From positions 124,001-188,000 of the forward strand of contig NZ_QVID01000002.1 of the NCBI RefSeq assembly GCF_003413745.1: DNA of 64,000 bases, in the 5' to 3' direction. This document shows, piece after piece, positions 1 through 9,641 of this stretch (within the stretch, counting starts at the first letter, position 1; every line of letters begins with the position of its first letter). The notes beneath the pieces are model-generated. The model saw only the letters and a program-made list of their open reading frames with translations, was not told the DNA's origin and searched no databases. This stretch comes from Marixanthomonas ophiurae. Its GTDB lineage: Bacteria; Bacteroidota; Bacteroidia; Flavobacteriales; Flavobacteriaceae. A program made the translations under genes and the position numbers.

Positions 1-696
<696 letters not shown>

Positions 697-717
697 AGGT
701 TCTTTTTCAATGCCCTA

Positions 718-725
718 CAAAAATA
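718..725 (-). promoter_or_regulatory. -7 promoter box of uvrB
   Basis: Read on the minus strand the bases are TATTTTTG, an exact match to the Bacteroidota TAnnTTTG -7 element, 21 bases before the uvrB ATG. No clear -33 TTTG was seen. The position implies a very short leader. Confidence 0.55.
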
Positions 726-805
726 ACGAAAATGTAAGTAGTAACTTGTGAAAGAACTGTAAACGGCTAAAAGTATTTCAGTTCTCGATTCTATATTTCA
801 GAAAA

Positions 806-1642
806 TTATAAATCACGTTTTTTCAATAAAGCATAGCTCCAATATACAAATAGGAATGTCCAAACTAATACGATGGCAACGTTTAAAAAGGTGACATCAT
901 AGTTTTTAGTAAAGTTCTCTCCTAATTGAGTGGCAGCTGACTGTACCGCTCCTAAACGCGTCATCGGTTCTTTAATCAAGTTACTCATGGCTTCCAAAGG
1001 GAAAAACTGTGAAATGTTTTCAGCAATATCGGTTCCTTTAAAAAACTGCCATTTTAAAAGGCCATAAATTAGTTTTTCAATAATCCACAAAACCACCAAC
1101 CCACCGATGGCAAAAGCAGACCGCTTTACCAAAACTCCCAAAAAGAGACAAAGGGCAAAGAAACCGACCAGCTTGATAAAATAAGCCAGTAAGTATTCCA
1201 TATCACTGAAAATGATGCCGATTTCGGTATAATCTGAAAAACTGAGTCCCAAAATCAAGGAAACGATAAAAACAAACAATGTCGAAATTAACGCAAAACC
1301 AATAACGGTTAAAAATTTTGAAAGAACGAATTCCTTTTTACTCAAACCGTCAATTAAGTTTTGTTTTAATGTTCGGTAACTATACTCATTGCTCATCATC
1401 GAAACGATAACAATGGCTAAAAATATTTTTAAAATGGCGGCTACATACGTGTTGAAATGCCAAATAAAAGGGAAGTTGAAAATCCCTTGATCTGCAACTC
1501 TGAAATTTACACTCCCTAAGCTAAATTCTATCGAAGCGATTAATGCTATAAACGTAATTAATACGAAATAAATAATCGAAATTACTTTCGCCGAACGGTT
1601 ATATCTTAATTTTTGAAGTTCTATATTGAGCAGTCGTAACAT
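806..1642 (-). CDS. ABC-2 type transporter permease
   Basis: This is a 278-residue integral membrane protein of the ABC-2 permease type. About six hydrophobic segments are visible, near residues 18-40, 68-90, 108-130, 150-170, 173-195 and 250-270. Between the second and third lies a polar stretch with NEYSYRTLKQNLIDG, typical of bacteriocin- or drug-export type ABC-2 permeases (the NEYxxxTL motif). It lies 8 bases downstream of the ATP-binding subunit gene on the same strand, so the two should form one exporter. The substrate cannot be told from sequence. Confidence 0.88.
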   Translation of the reverse strand: MLRLLNIELQKLRYNRSAKVISIIYFVLITFIALIASIEFSLGSVNFRVADQGIFNFPFIWHFNTYVAAILKIFLAIVIVSMMSNEYSYRTLKQNLIDGLSKKEFVLSKFLTVIGFALISTLFVFIVSLILGLSFSDYTEIGIIFSDMEYLLAYFIKLVGFFALCLFLGVLVKRSAFAIGGLVVLWIIEKLIYGLLKWQFFKGTDIAENISQFFPLEAMSNLIKEPMTRLGAVQSAATQLGENFTKNYDVTFLNVAIVLVWTFLFVYWSYALLKKRDL

Positions 1643-1650
1643 ACGGTTGG

Positions 1651-2550
1651 TTAGTTTAGGTTTTTAGTCAATTCAAGAAATTGCTCTTCTAAGCTTTCTT
1701 TTCGTTTCACTAAGTGCGATAGAATGATTCCTTTTTGCTGAAGGTCTTTATTTAATGTTGAGGAGTCCATCGGTTCTTCTAAATAAGCAACAAGTGTGTC
1801 GCCTTCTTTTTTTATTTTTCCAAACCCAGCGTGATTTTTCAACTCATTTTCCAAAACGCTCATATCGCTTGCTTGAAGGATAAAGAATCCATGACTGGCA
1901 TTCATTTCATCAACTGTACCCGTGTATAAACTTTCTCCTTTCCGAAGAATTACAACGTGTGAGCAAACTTTTTCAACTTCATCTAATAAGTGAGAAGCCA
2001 AAAGAATTGTTGTTCCTTCCGAAGCAATTTTCTTAATAATTTCTCGTATTTGATGAATTCCTTGTGGATCGAGACCGTTTGTAGGTTCATCGAGAATTAA
2101 TATTTCAGGATCGTTTAGCAATGCCGAAGCAATAGCTAAACGTTGTTTCATACCTAATGAAAAGGTTCTAAACTTGCTATCTTTTCGGTCTAGAAGTCCT
2201 ACAATTTCAAGTTTCTCTTCAATTTTTGAGGTCGGAACATCTTTGATTTTACAAACCAAGGCAAGGTTTTGAACCGCCGTCATATAGGGGTAAAAGTTGG
2301 GATGCTCGATAATGGCTCCTACTTTTTTTAAGGCGTTGTGAGTAGAATCACTACCATCAAACCAATGGTAATTACCGCCAGTTTTATTTACGACATTTAG
2401 GACAATGCCTAATGTGGTGGATTTCCCGCTTCCGTTTGGACCTAGTATTCCGTAGACATTTCCTTTTTCAATAGTGAAAGAGAGGTTTTTTACGGCGGTA
2501 ATAGGGCCAAATTTCTTGGTGAGATTGTCAATCGTGAGTATGGGTTCCAA
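1651..2550 (-). CDS. ABC transporter ATP-binding protein
   Basis: This is the 299-residue nucleotide-binding subunit partnering the permease just downstream. Walker A is GPNGSGKS (residues 37-44), the ABC signature is FSLGMKQR near residue 130, and Walker B with D-loop is ILILDEPTNGLD. The H-loop follows in LLASHLLDEVEKV. The C-terminal 80 residues form the small regulatory tail common in ABC-2 exporters. The best start is a TTG: an in-frame TAA lies a few codons upstream with no ATG between, and the next Met is far inside the fold. Confidence 0.93.
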   Translation of the reverse strand: MEPILTIDNLTKKFGPITAVKNLSFTIEKGNVYGILGPNGSGKSTTLGIVLNVVNKTGGNYHWFDGSDSTHNALKKVGAIIEHPNFYPYMTAVQNLALVCKIKDVPTSKIEEKLEIVGLLDRKDSKFRTFSLGMKQRLAIASALLNDPEILILDEPTNGLDPQGIHQIREIIKKIASEGTTILLASHLLDEVEKVCSHVVILRKGESLYTGTVDEMNASHGFFILQASDMSVLENELKNHAGFGKIKKEGDTLVAYLEEPMDSSTLNKDLQQKGIILSHLVKRKESLEEQFLELTKNLN

Positions 2551-2612
2551 AGAATTGTATTTTCTGGGTTAGCTATCTATACGACGAAAGTACGGAAGAT
2601 TTGTTACAATTA

Positions 2613-2652
2613 GAAAAAAGAAAAGCAGCATTCGAATAAAGAATACTGCTTT
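2613..2652 (-). terminator. Rho-independent terminator after the nucleoid-associated protein gene
   Basis: On the minus strand a 12-bp stem (AAAGCAGTATTC pairing with GAATGCTGCTTT, one mismatch or wobble) with a 7-base loop is followed by a T-rich run. It sits 24 bases after the stop of the gene at 2676-3734 and separates it from the ABC transporter genes. Confidence 0.8.
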
Positions 2653-2675
2653 GTATTTGTTGAGAACCAGTGGTT

Positions 2676-3734
2676 TTAAGACTTTTCTTCTTTATTAAAA
2701 TATACCAAATAATAGTACATCTGTTTTTCCTCATCCCATCCTTTTTCCACAAAACGCTCCGCACTATCTGGATTGATGAAATCCATTTTTATCTGAATAT
2801 TAGTATCCAGGTTAATTACATTTTTAATCTTTTTACGGGCAGCACTCACTGCAGTATTGGCAATAGGGAAGGTGGTCAAGTCTTCGATTTTATATTTAGG
2901 CGCTTTTTCAGTTTTGTAATGATTGAATTCTGGCACCAAATCTGGGTTGTCGATAACTTCGTTTACAAAAGAGCTTTCTTCAAAGTTATCGTTTTTGGCA
3001 AAATGGTTTACCGCACGGTTCATAAACATAACCTCTTGTTGTTTATCTTCCGCCGGAAGCACCACATCTTTAGCAAAATCCTGACAGAATTTTAAATATT
3101 TTTTAGTGAAGAAATTATCATCTTCAAACGCATCAACCCCTAAAAAGCTTTCCACCCAATAACGAGCATCGTAGCGATTGCTGTCTATGGAAAGTACTTT
3201 GTAGCCTTCTTCTTTCTTTACATTGAAAATAAGCGCGCCTTTATCCAATTTTTTAAGATTTACACCTTGCTGAAGGATAGCGTCTAATTGTTCGCCCTTT
3301 TCAGCAAATTGAAGGAAATCCTGTTTTAATTCCGATTTAAAAATACCAATGCCATCTACTTTTTCATTATCAATCTGTAGGTTTTCCATATACGCTACAT
3401 ACACTTCCCCGTTTTTAATATGAGGATGCATGGATTGATCAAAAAGGTGTTTGGTAATTTTTTTACTGTGTTCGTGAATGCTTTCTGGATCATCAAAAAT
3501 TTCAGAAATAGTATTATATAAATTGTGAAACTCTAAATCGGTTTCGTGACGGAACTGAAAATAATTTTCTTCCTTATCACGGAATGGTTTCAGAAAAAAT
3601 TCTTTTAACAAAGGCCTAATTTCGTCATCCATTTTATAAGGAGCCGAAGAAAGAAAAATACCTTCGTTACGGCTTTTATTTCCTACTCTGTGAATGGAAA
3701 GGGATGCAATATGTGCAGCGTATAAATTTATCAT
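2676..3734 (-). CDS. Nucleoid-associated protein, NdpA/YejK family
   Basis: This 352-residue soluble protein resembles the 37-kDa nucleoid-associated family (E. coli YejK/NdpA). It begins with INLYAAHIASLSIHRVGNKSRNEG, and the N-terminal half carries the conserved 'lives near DNA' domain of that family. The length fits the family (about 335-350). Its exact role in Bacteroidota is not known; association with the nucleoid is inferred from the E. coli relative. It appears to be transcribed alone: its own terminator follows, and the upstream neighbour is 84 bases away. An ATG start with the family N-terminus supports the chosen start. Confidence 0.82.
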   Translation of the reverse strand: MINLYAAHIASLSIHRVGNKSRNEGIFLSSAPYKMDDEIRPLLKEFFLKPFRDKEENYFQFRHETDLEFHNLYNTISEIFDDPESIHEHSKKITKHLFDQSMHPHIKNGEVYVAYMENLQIDNEKVDGIGIFKSELKQDFLQFAEKGEQLDAILQQGVNLKKLDKGALIFNVKKEEGYKVLSIDSNRYDARYWVESFLGVDAFEDDNFFTKKYLKFCQDFAKDVVLPAEDKQQEVMFMNRAVNHFAKNDNFEESSFVNEVIDNPDLVPEFNHYKTEKAPKYKIEDLTTFPIANTAVSAARKKIKNVINLDTNIQIKMDFINPDSAERFVEKGWDEEKQMYYYLVYFNKEEKS

Positions 3735-3817
3735 TTGAAATGTAAAGGTTAAAGGTAAAATTAACTGAAAACTGTAAAGTTTAAAGCTACTGTAAAAAGC
3801 TGAGAACTTTGGCTATT

Positions 3818-4339
3818 TTAATTCCAGTTTTCGTCAAAATCAAGATTGTCATAATCTTCAGGGTCTAAGCCCATTTCGTCGTCCTCATCATCAGAAAACG
3901 CATCGTCCATATCTTCAATGATGAATTCGCGTTCTGGAGCTACAGCAGGTATTTGTCCTTCTACGTACATTAAGTTTGGGTAGCTTACTCCATCTTCAGG
4001 TTCTATAATATCGGCCAACTCTACCATAAACGTCCACATATTTAAATAATCGTAAATATATAGCAATCGTGTTTGTTCACGCCAAACGGTATCTTCCAAG
4101 CGGTTTTCGCTCATTACCCGAACGGCTCCAGGCTTGTCACCCATATCGAATAACGCGATTTCTTCACCTTGTTCCCATTTCTCATTACTCACATAGAAAG
4201 AGGCCATTTCTTGTCCCTCAAAACCGAAGGATTGCAAGATTACATTATGAAGATCTTCTAAGCTGTCTGAAGCTTCTATTTCAATGTCTCTAAAAACATC
4301 TTCATGCGTGTCTAGAATAACTCTAAAGCGGTACACCAT
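3818..4339 (-). CDS. Plasmid pRiA4b ORF-3-like protein
   Basis: This is a 173-residue acidic protein. The N-terminal part (VYRFRVILDTHEDVFRDIEIEASDSLEDLHNVILQSFGF) matches the pRiA4b ORF-3/TnpR-like fold (PF07929). The C-terminus is strongly Asp/Glu-rich with DDEDDEMGLDPEDYDN. The function of the family is unknown. The ATG at 4337-4339 is preferred over an upstream in-frame TTG at 4369, because a TACCTTTG promoter box lies at 4359-4366, inside the longer version. The mRNA would therefore begin after the TTG. This kind of stand-alone copy is common in Flavobacteriaceae and need not indicate a mobile element. Confidence 0.8.
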   Translation of the reverse strand: MVYRFRVILDTHEDVFRDIEIEASDSLEDLHNVILQSFGFEGQEMASFYVSNEKWEQGEEIALFDMGDKPGAVRVMSENRLEDTVWREQTRLLYIYDYLNMWTFMVELADIIEPEDGVSYPNLMYVEGQIPAVAPEREFIIEDMDDAFSDDEDDEMGLDPEDYDNLDFDENWN

Positions 4340-4358
4340 AACTGAAAAATTTAGGGCG

Positions 4359-4366
4359 CAAAGGTA
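4359..4366 (-). promoter_or_regulatory. -7 promoter box that fixes the start of the pRiA4b-like gene
   Basis: The minus strand reads TACCTTTG, an exact TAnnTTTG match 19 bases before the ATG at 4339. Because it lies inside the longer open frame, it argues for the shorter protein. Confidence 0.6.
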
Positions 4367-4433
4367 CAAACAATTCCACTTTTCAGAAGAAGAAACACCT
4401 GTTAAATATTAGTACTATTTGGGTTAATTTTTT

Positions 4434-5468
4434 CTAAATCTGCCGAGTAATAAAATCGGGCCGGTGCCGTTTCCAAGCTTGTAAAACAACATAGAATTGG
4501 TACCCAAACAGTAAAGAGGCAATTACTAAATGAAGTGGTTGGGTTAAAAATGGGAAATCGAAATAATACATGGCAATGCCGGTTGCAGCTTCTAGAATCA
4601 CTAAAAAGAACACCATATTTATTTTTCTTAGTCCGTAACTGTGTTTTTTATTAAAAAACCACAACGCTAGATTGACTAAGAATATTAAAATAGAAAAAGA
4701 GCGGTGAATATAGAAATACAAATCAGGATTATCGAGCCAAAGTGATTTTGCTTGATACCCCACAATATCTATTTGTTCATCTACAAATTGACGAACTTGT
4801 GTGCCGGTTACAACTTGGACTATAGTAAGTAAAAGAGCAAATATTAAAAGGTTAATATATCCTCTTGAGATTGAAAATGTACGTAATTTAGGTCTTGAAT
4901 AGTACAATAAATACAGTAAAACAGCCAAAATTACTAAGGCCATAACCATATGAATAGTAATACGTATTGGTGATAGAACGGAGTAAACTACTGTGGCGCC
5001 TAACCATGCCTGAAAGCCTAGCAAAAAGACACTTACCCATGAAAGCAGGGTTATACGTTTACTGTGTTTCCATTGGCTGAATGAAAACAAAGCCATAATA
5101 AAAACTGCTATACCAGATAAAGCTCCAAAAAGCCGATTTATATATTCAATCCAAGTATGCCAAACGTTGAAAGTAGCGTAATCGTGTTTGGTGTAGAGAT
5201 TCCAGTTATCTTCTGAAAAAGCTTCGCCTGTTGTAAAATCTTTTGCAGCGACTTGTAAAGTTTCATCTTTTATGATTACCTGCCCTTTTTTAAAGCTGCG
5301 TTGTGGTTGCCATTCTAATTCGATAATATCAGTAGGAGGGACGTAGTATCCAAAGCATTTAGGCCAATCTGGACAGCCCATTCCAGAGCCTGTCATTCGT
5401 ACCATAGCTCCTGCAATAATTACTAGATAAACAGCAATCAATGCTATTTTTACCCACTTTCTATACAT
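4434..5468 (-). CDS. ctaA: Heme A synthase (COX15/CtaA family)
   Basis: This is a 344-residue polytopic membrane protein that oxidises heme O to heme A for aa3-type cytochrome oxidases. The N-terminus has the family hallmark MTGSGMGCPDWPKCFG, with a Cys pair in the first periplasmic loop. Heme-ligating histidines are seen in HTWIEYINR, IHMVMAL, YIHRSFS and PLHLVIA. About eight membrane segments are visible. The start codon overlaps the stop of the cca-like gene by one base, so both are probably co-transcribed. The presence of the gene implies an aa3- or caa3-type terminal oxidase encoded elsewhere. Confidence 0.93.
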   Translation of the reverse strand: MYRKWVKIALIAVYLVIIAGAMVRMTGSGMGCPDWPKCFGYYVPPTDIIELEWQPQRSFKKGQVIIKDETLQVAAKDFTTGEAFSEDNWNLYTKHDYATFNVWHTWIEYINRLFGALSGIAVFIMALFSFSQWKHSKRITLLSWVSVFLLGFQAWLGATVVYSVLSPIRITIHMVMALVILAVLLYLLYYSRPKLRTFSISRGYINLLIFALLLTIVQVVTGTQVRQFVDEQIDIVGYQAKSLWLDNPDLYFYIHRSFSILIFLVNLALWFFNKKHSYGLRKINMVFFLVILEAATGIAMYYFDFPFLTQPLHLVIASLLFGYQFYVVLQAWKRHRPDFITRQI

Positions 5469-6886
5469 TATTTAACGGGTGTTAATTTTAATTCTTCGCC
5501 TTTTTTCAACATAAACTTTTTTGCAGCTTCATATTCGTTTGGTATGTCGCCTTCCAAAATAGCTTCTTTTATTGCATCTTTAATAATGCCTATTTCTCGA
5601 GAAGGCTTTAACCCAAAGGTATTCATAATTTCTTCACCAGATACGGGTGGTTGAAAATTTCTAACGTGATCTCGTTCTTCTACCTCTTGAATTTTATTGC
5701 GAACCTTCTGAAAATTATTATGGTATTTTTTAAACTTCTTAGGATTTTTCGTGGTGATGTCGGCTTCACAAAGTGTCATTAAGTCCTCTACGTAATCCCC
5801 AGCATCAAATATTAAGCGTCTAACGGCACTATCGGTTACATCGGTAGCCAATACGATAGGGCGGGAGCTCATAAAAACCATTTTCTGAACAAATTTCATC
5901 TTATCATTAAGTGGCATTTTCATACGCTTGAAAAGCTTATAGACCATTTTTGAGCCTACAAATTCGTGCGCATGGAACGTCCAGCCAATTTTTTTATCAA
6001 ACTTTTTTGTGGGTGCTTTGCCAATGTCGTGCAATAAAGCGGCCCAACGCAACCAAAGATTATCGGTTGTTGCGGCAATATTATCGACTACCTCCAGCGT
6101 GTGCCAAAAATTGTCTTTGTGGCGTTGCCCTTCTTTTTCGTCAATTCCTTCTAAAGCTACTAATTCTGGAAAAACAAAAGGAAGTAAACCTGTTTTATGA
6201 AGCAAAGCAAAGCCTTTGGAGGGTTTATCTGCTAATAAGATTTTATTAATCTCGTCAATAATCCGTTCTTTAGAAATAATCTTTATCCGCTTTGCATTTT
6301 TGGTAATGGACTGCAACGATTCTTCTTCAATAAAAAAATCGAGTTGCGTCGCGAATCGAATGGCCCGTAACATACGCAGCGGATCGTCACTATACGTAAT
6401 GTCTGGTTCTAATGGAGTTTTAATAATTTTTTTCTCAAGATCTGAAATCCCATTAAAAGGGTCTAATAACTCTCCAAAGTTTTTATCATTTAAACTTAAA
6501 GCTAAAGCATTGATAGTAAAATCACGTCGATTTTGGTCGTCTTGTAATGTTCCGTCTTCCACTGCGGGATTGCGACTTTCTTCAGAATAGGATTCTTTAC
6601 GAGCACCAACAAACTCTAATTCAATTCCACCGGTTTTAAGCATGGCTGTACCATACGTTTTAAAAACAGAGACTTTTGGTTTTCCAGGAAGCAGCTTAGA
6701 AACTTCTTTAGCCAATTCAATACCGCTGCCAACAGCAACTATATCTATATCTTTTGCTTCGCCACGATCTAAAATATAATCGCGTACAAATCCGCCGATA
6801 ACATAACTATCGGTGCCTATATTGGCTGCCGCTTGCGAGACGGTCTTGAATATGGGATGCTGTAATGCATTAGGATATGTTGGCAT
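5468..6886 (-). CDS. cca: CCA tRNA nucleotidyltransferase with HD domain
   Basis: This 472-residue class II tRNA nucleotidyltransferase/poly(A) polymerase-family protein adds or repairs the tRNA 3' CCA end. The head domain has GGFVRDYILDR followed by the catalytic KDIDIV (DxD), and the motif NRRDFTINALAL near residue 115. The neck and body follow. A C-terminal HD domain is seen with LRWAALLHDIGKAPT (about residue 285), which may give phosphatase or phosphodiesterase activity. In this family poly(A) polymerase can look very similar; CCA addition is the usual role in Bacteroidota. At least one tRNA in the window (58877) already encodes CCA, so repair is at least one use. Confidence 0.9.
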   Translation of the reverse strand: MPTYPNALQHPIFKTVSQAAANIGTDSYVIGGFVRDYILDRGEAKDIDIVAVGSGIELAKEVSKLLPGKPKVSVFKTYGTAMLKTGGIELEFVGARKESYSEESRNPAVEDGTLQDDQNRRDFTINALALSLNDKNFGELLDPFNGISDLEKKIIKTPLEPDITYSDDPLRMLRAIRFATQLDFFIEEESLQSITKNAKRIKIISKERIIDEINKILLADKPSKGFALLHKTGLLPFVFPELVALEGIDEKEGQRHKDNFWHTLEVVDNIAATTDNLWLRWAALLHDIGKAPTKKFDKKIGWTFHAHEFVGSKMVYKLFKRMKMPLNDKMKFVQKMVFMSSRPIVLATDVTDSAVRRLIFDAGDYVEDLMTLCEADITTKNPKKFKKYHNNFQKVRNKIQEVEERDHVRNFQPPVSGEEIMNTFGLKPSREIGIIKDAIKEAILEGDIPNEYEAAKKFMLKKGEELKLTPVK

Positions 6887-6919
6887 GGTTTTAACTAGTG
6901 TTTTAAATAGAACCTGTGT

Positions 6920-7984
6920 TTAATCTACTTTTTTAAAAACCAATGTATTGTCACTGTTTTTTAAGGTAAGCTTTCCTTCAGAAAAAGAAAAGTTTAATTC
7001 TTTTTCTGAAATGGCATCAAGGAACCTTTTTTCTGTACTAAGGTTTGGACAGGCCATTTTAGTGGCAATGACGCTACCAATCTTTATAGAATTATTTGTT
7101 GTTTTAATATCACTATTGATTCGGTTACAACCACCAAAACCATATAGTTTATTTTCTACTAAATTAAATTCAAGGTTGGGAGCTTTAGTTTTGCTATCCA
7201 TTTGTTCTCCGTTCAAGCTTTCTAGCACCCAAAGATCGTGAAGGCGGTAGTCGCCTTTGTACTCTCCACAACCGTTATAATCCTTCATATCAGCATCGCC
7301 TAACTGTACACTTGCTCGGACTTTGTATCCAGATTTTTTACCAGACATGCTATCGGTACATTCGTCTCTAATAATCATCACGTGAAGGGCTCCACTTTCG
7401 GTTTGTGCACGGTATGAAACCGCGTCTATGTCTTGAGGTTTTACAAGCTTGGGCAACGGGGTGACAATGGAGTCGCCTTCCAAAGTCTTAAACTTCATTG
7501 TTTTATTGGCAAAATCGATTTCAAGATTCCAAAACGGTTCGTTACCGGTGGCTTTAAACCCTATGGCTTTATTTTCTTTTTTAGCTTCCATGCTGAAGTT
7601 TTCGGGCTTATTGTTGGTGAGCAAATACCTATCTGATAAATTACCAGTAATTGGTTTTCCTGAAACATCTAATAGCTGCAGTGTGTCATTTTCCAGTTTA
7701 AATTGCTTCATTCCTTTACTGTCTTCTTTATCTGTCAAGGTAATAGTACCGTCTTCTGAAGTATTAAAATTTCCGGTATGTTTTAAAGCATCTACACTTC
7801 TTTCTTGATAAAACTGTATTTCAGAATATGTAGAGTCGTTTTCAAAAGTAATCATATAGTTAATTCCTGGGCAATCTGCACACGGTAAGGTACCGTAATA
7901 GGTCCCTTGTGGAGTTTCCGTTTTAGATTGGTTGCAGGCAATTACAAATAGAAATAACGTTAAGATGTAAAATACGTGTTTCAT
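6920..7984 (-). CDS. Three-domain lipoprotein: NlpE-N, COG3650-type and META domains
   Basis: This is a 354-residue predicted lipoprotein with lipobox LFVIACNQ (Cys17). Three modules are seen in order. An NlpE N-terminal-like domain spans about 25-125, with GTYYGTLPCADCPGINY and its CxxC. A COG3650-type domain spans about 135-240, starting IGFKATGNEPFWNLEI. A META/HslJ domain spans about 245-350, with WVLESLNGEQM and GFGGCNRINSD. NlpE senses envelope and copper stress in E. coli; META domains are linked to heat and antibiotic stress. The fusion suggests an envelope-stress role, but this is inference. It lies 6 bases after the tsaC gene stop. Confidence 0.85.
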   Translation of the reverse strand: MKHVFYILTLFLFVIACNQSKTETPQGTYYGTLPCADCPGINYMITFENDSTYSEIQFYQERSVDALKHTGNFNTSEDGTITLTDKEDSKGMKQFKLENDTLQLLDVSGKPITGNLSDRYLLTNNKPENFSMEAKKENKAIGFKATGNEPFWNLEIDFANKTMKFKTLEGDSIVTPLPKLVKPQDIDAVSYRAQTESGALHVMIIRDECTDSMSGKKSGYKVRASVQLGDADMKDYNGCGEYKGDYRLHDLWVLESLNGEQMDSKTKAPNLEFNLVENKLYGFGGCNRINSDIKTTNNSIKIGSVIATKMACPNLSTEKRFLDAISEKELNFSFSEGKLTLKNSDNTLVFKKVD

Positions 7985-7990
7985 TACTGC

Positions 7991-8551
7991 TTAATTTCGA
8001 ATCACTTTTACGGTACCATCATTCTTTAGCTTAATGATAGCCGACGGTTGTGACGTTTGTTTAGATAAAGGCAAATTTACCACATAGTCAACGCCTTCCA
8101 AAATTTCGGGAGCAATGGCTTTGAATTTTAACGGGGTTTTAACACCGCTAATATTTGCTGAAGTAGAGACAATTGGTTTTCTGAATTTTCTAATTAATTG
8201 TTTGCAGAAATCGTCTTGTACTACGCGTATGGCTAAGGAGTTGTCTTCGGCTATCAGGTTTTCAGCCACTCTAATAGGGTCGTCGTAGATAATTGTGGTT
8301 GGTTTTGCTGCATATCGTAAGATATCGTAGGCTACCTCGGGTACATCTTCCACAAACTCATTCAGCATTTTAAAATCATGAACCAAACAGATTAAGGATT
8401 TGCTTTCATCGCGTTGTTTCAGTTTAAAAACCTTTTCAATAGCCTCAGGATTGGTGGCATCGCAGCCAATGCCCCAAACAGTATCGGTAGGGTAGAGAAT
8501 GAGTCCACCACGTTTTAATACAGCTATGGTTTTGTTTATTTCTTCGCGCAT
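7991..8551 (-). CDS. tsaC: L-threonylcarbamoyladenylate synthase (TsaC/Sua5/YrdC)
   Basis: This 186-residue YrdC-domain enzyme makes threonylcarbamoyl-AMP from Thr, bicarbonate and ATP, the first step of t6A modification at position 37 of ANN-decoding tRNAs. Motifs visible are LILYPTDTVWGIGCDAT, KLKQRDESKSLICLV (the KxR substrate-binding residues) and the C-terminal STSANISG. The length matches the short TsaC form without the Sua5 C-terminal domain. It is embedded between glycosyltransferase genes and the NlpE-like lipoprotein gene on the same strand. Confidence 0.94.
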   Translation of the reverse strand: MREEINKTIAVLKRGGLILYPTDTVWGIGCDATNPEAIEKVFKLKQRDESKSLICLVHDFKMLNEFVEDVPEVAYDILRYAAKPTTIIYDDPIRVAENLIAEDNSLAIRVVQDDFCKQLIRKFRKPIVSTSANISGVKTPLKFKAIAPEILEGVDYVVNLPLSKQTSQPSAIIKLKNDGTVKVIRN

Positions 8552-8572
8552 AAATTAAGTTTTGGTTTTGTG

Positions 8573-9634
8573 TTATAGGTTTCTATAGACATCAATATAT
8601 TGTTTTGCAGCTTTTTTCCAACTGAATGTTGCTGCTTGTTTTTTTAATTCTAGACTCTTTTTTTCTGGATTCGATTTAAAATCTTTCAGTGTTTCTTTTA
8701 CAACCTTAGCCATATATTCAGCATTGTATTGATTCCAATAACTTGCTGCATTTCCACCAACTTCTGGAAGCGATGTTTTGTTTGAGATAATAACCGGAAT
8801 CCCAAAGGTCATGGCTTCTACTACTGGAAGCCCAAACCCTTCAGCAAGTGACGGATGCACTAGGGCTGTCGCATTACTGTACAAGGTAATCTTTTCTTTT
8901 TCTGAAACAGTCCCTTTTATAATAATACGATCGTTTACTTGGTGTTCTTTGGCAAGTGCTGTTATTTTTTCTTTTTGGTTTTTGGAACAGCGACCTACGA
9001 AAATCAATTTAATCTCGCTATCTAAAAAACGGAGCATTGGGATTAGACTTTCTTGATTTTTATAGCCCCTAAATTCACCAATAGATAATAAATATGGAAA
9101 ATTATGTTTTTTGCTTTTTATAGCTGAAATTCCCTCGCAGGGATTACCGTTGTAAATTACATACTCTTTTATGTGGTTGGGGATATTAAACTTTTCTTGG
9201 ATGTTACTTTTTGTGAATTCAGAAATATAGACCAACCCACTAGCTTTATTTATTTTAGCTTGTAAGCTATCTACTCGATCTTTTATTTGATGATGTGGAC
9301 GGTCAAAAAGAGTAAATAAGGCATCATGAATGGTAAAAAGCATTTTTGATGAGTTACTGCTATGAGGCTCAACCTTACTTAAATGCGTAACACTGTGCCA
9401 AACATCGTACTCCTTTTTAAAAGAAAAATACCGATGAAAATCAAAAGATGTTTTGTGTTTTATTTGCTTACCAAACCGATTCTTAAACCTAAAAGGGGCG
9501 TAGTAGGTCAAGTTTAGATCTTCGTGAGGCTGTTCTGCCATTTTTTTACCTAAGTGCAGTGAAAACTGCCCAAACCCTTTGTTGAGATTTTTAAGATAAT
9601 GAAAATCGATAAAAACGCTTTTTTGTGAAGCCAT
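8573..9634 (-). CDS. Family 4 glycosyltransferase
   Basis: This 353-residue GT-B fold retaining glycosyltransferase (GT4) probably builds a cell-surface glycan in the cytoplasm. The C-terminal nucleotide-sugar site shows [23 protein letters not shown] (the E-x7-E motif) and [13 protein letters not shown] at the domain junction. It has no membrane segment. It is the third of three adjacent GT4 genes on this strand and is 8 bases downstream of the next. Donor and acceptor sugars cannot be told from sequence. Confidence 0.88.
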   Translation of the reverse strand: MASQKSVFIDFHYLKNLNKGFGQFSLHLGKKMAEQPHEDLNLTYYAPFRFKNRFGKQIKHKTSFDFHRYFSFKKEYDVWHSVTHLSKVEPHSSNSSKMLFTIHDALFTLFDRPHHQIKDRVDSLQAKINKASGLVYISEFTKSNIQEKFNIPNHIKEYVIYNGNPCEGISAIKSKKHNFPYLLSIGEFRGYKNQESLIPMLRFLDSEIKLIFVGRCSKNQKEKITALAKEHQVNDRIIIKGTVSEKEKITLYSNATALVHPSLAEGFGLPVVEAMTFGIPVIISNKTSLPEVGGNAASYWNQYNAEYMAKVVKETLKDFKSNPEKKSLELKKQAATFSWKKAAKQYIDVYRNL

Positions 9635-9641
9635 GTTTAAA

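Noticed and set aside
2670-3095. A 141-codon open frame on the plus strand
   Set aside because: It lies wholly antisense to the NdpA-like gene, has no family-like sequence and is rich in Phe and Ile as expected from antisense translation of an AT-rich gene.
3818-4339. An insertion-sequence passenger, suggested by the pRiA4b/IS1096 TnpR-like family name
   Set aside because: No transposase, inverted repeats or target duplication are seen around it; the family is also common as an ordinary chromosomal gene.
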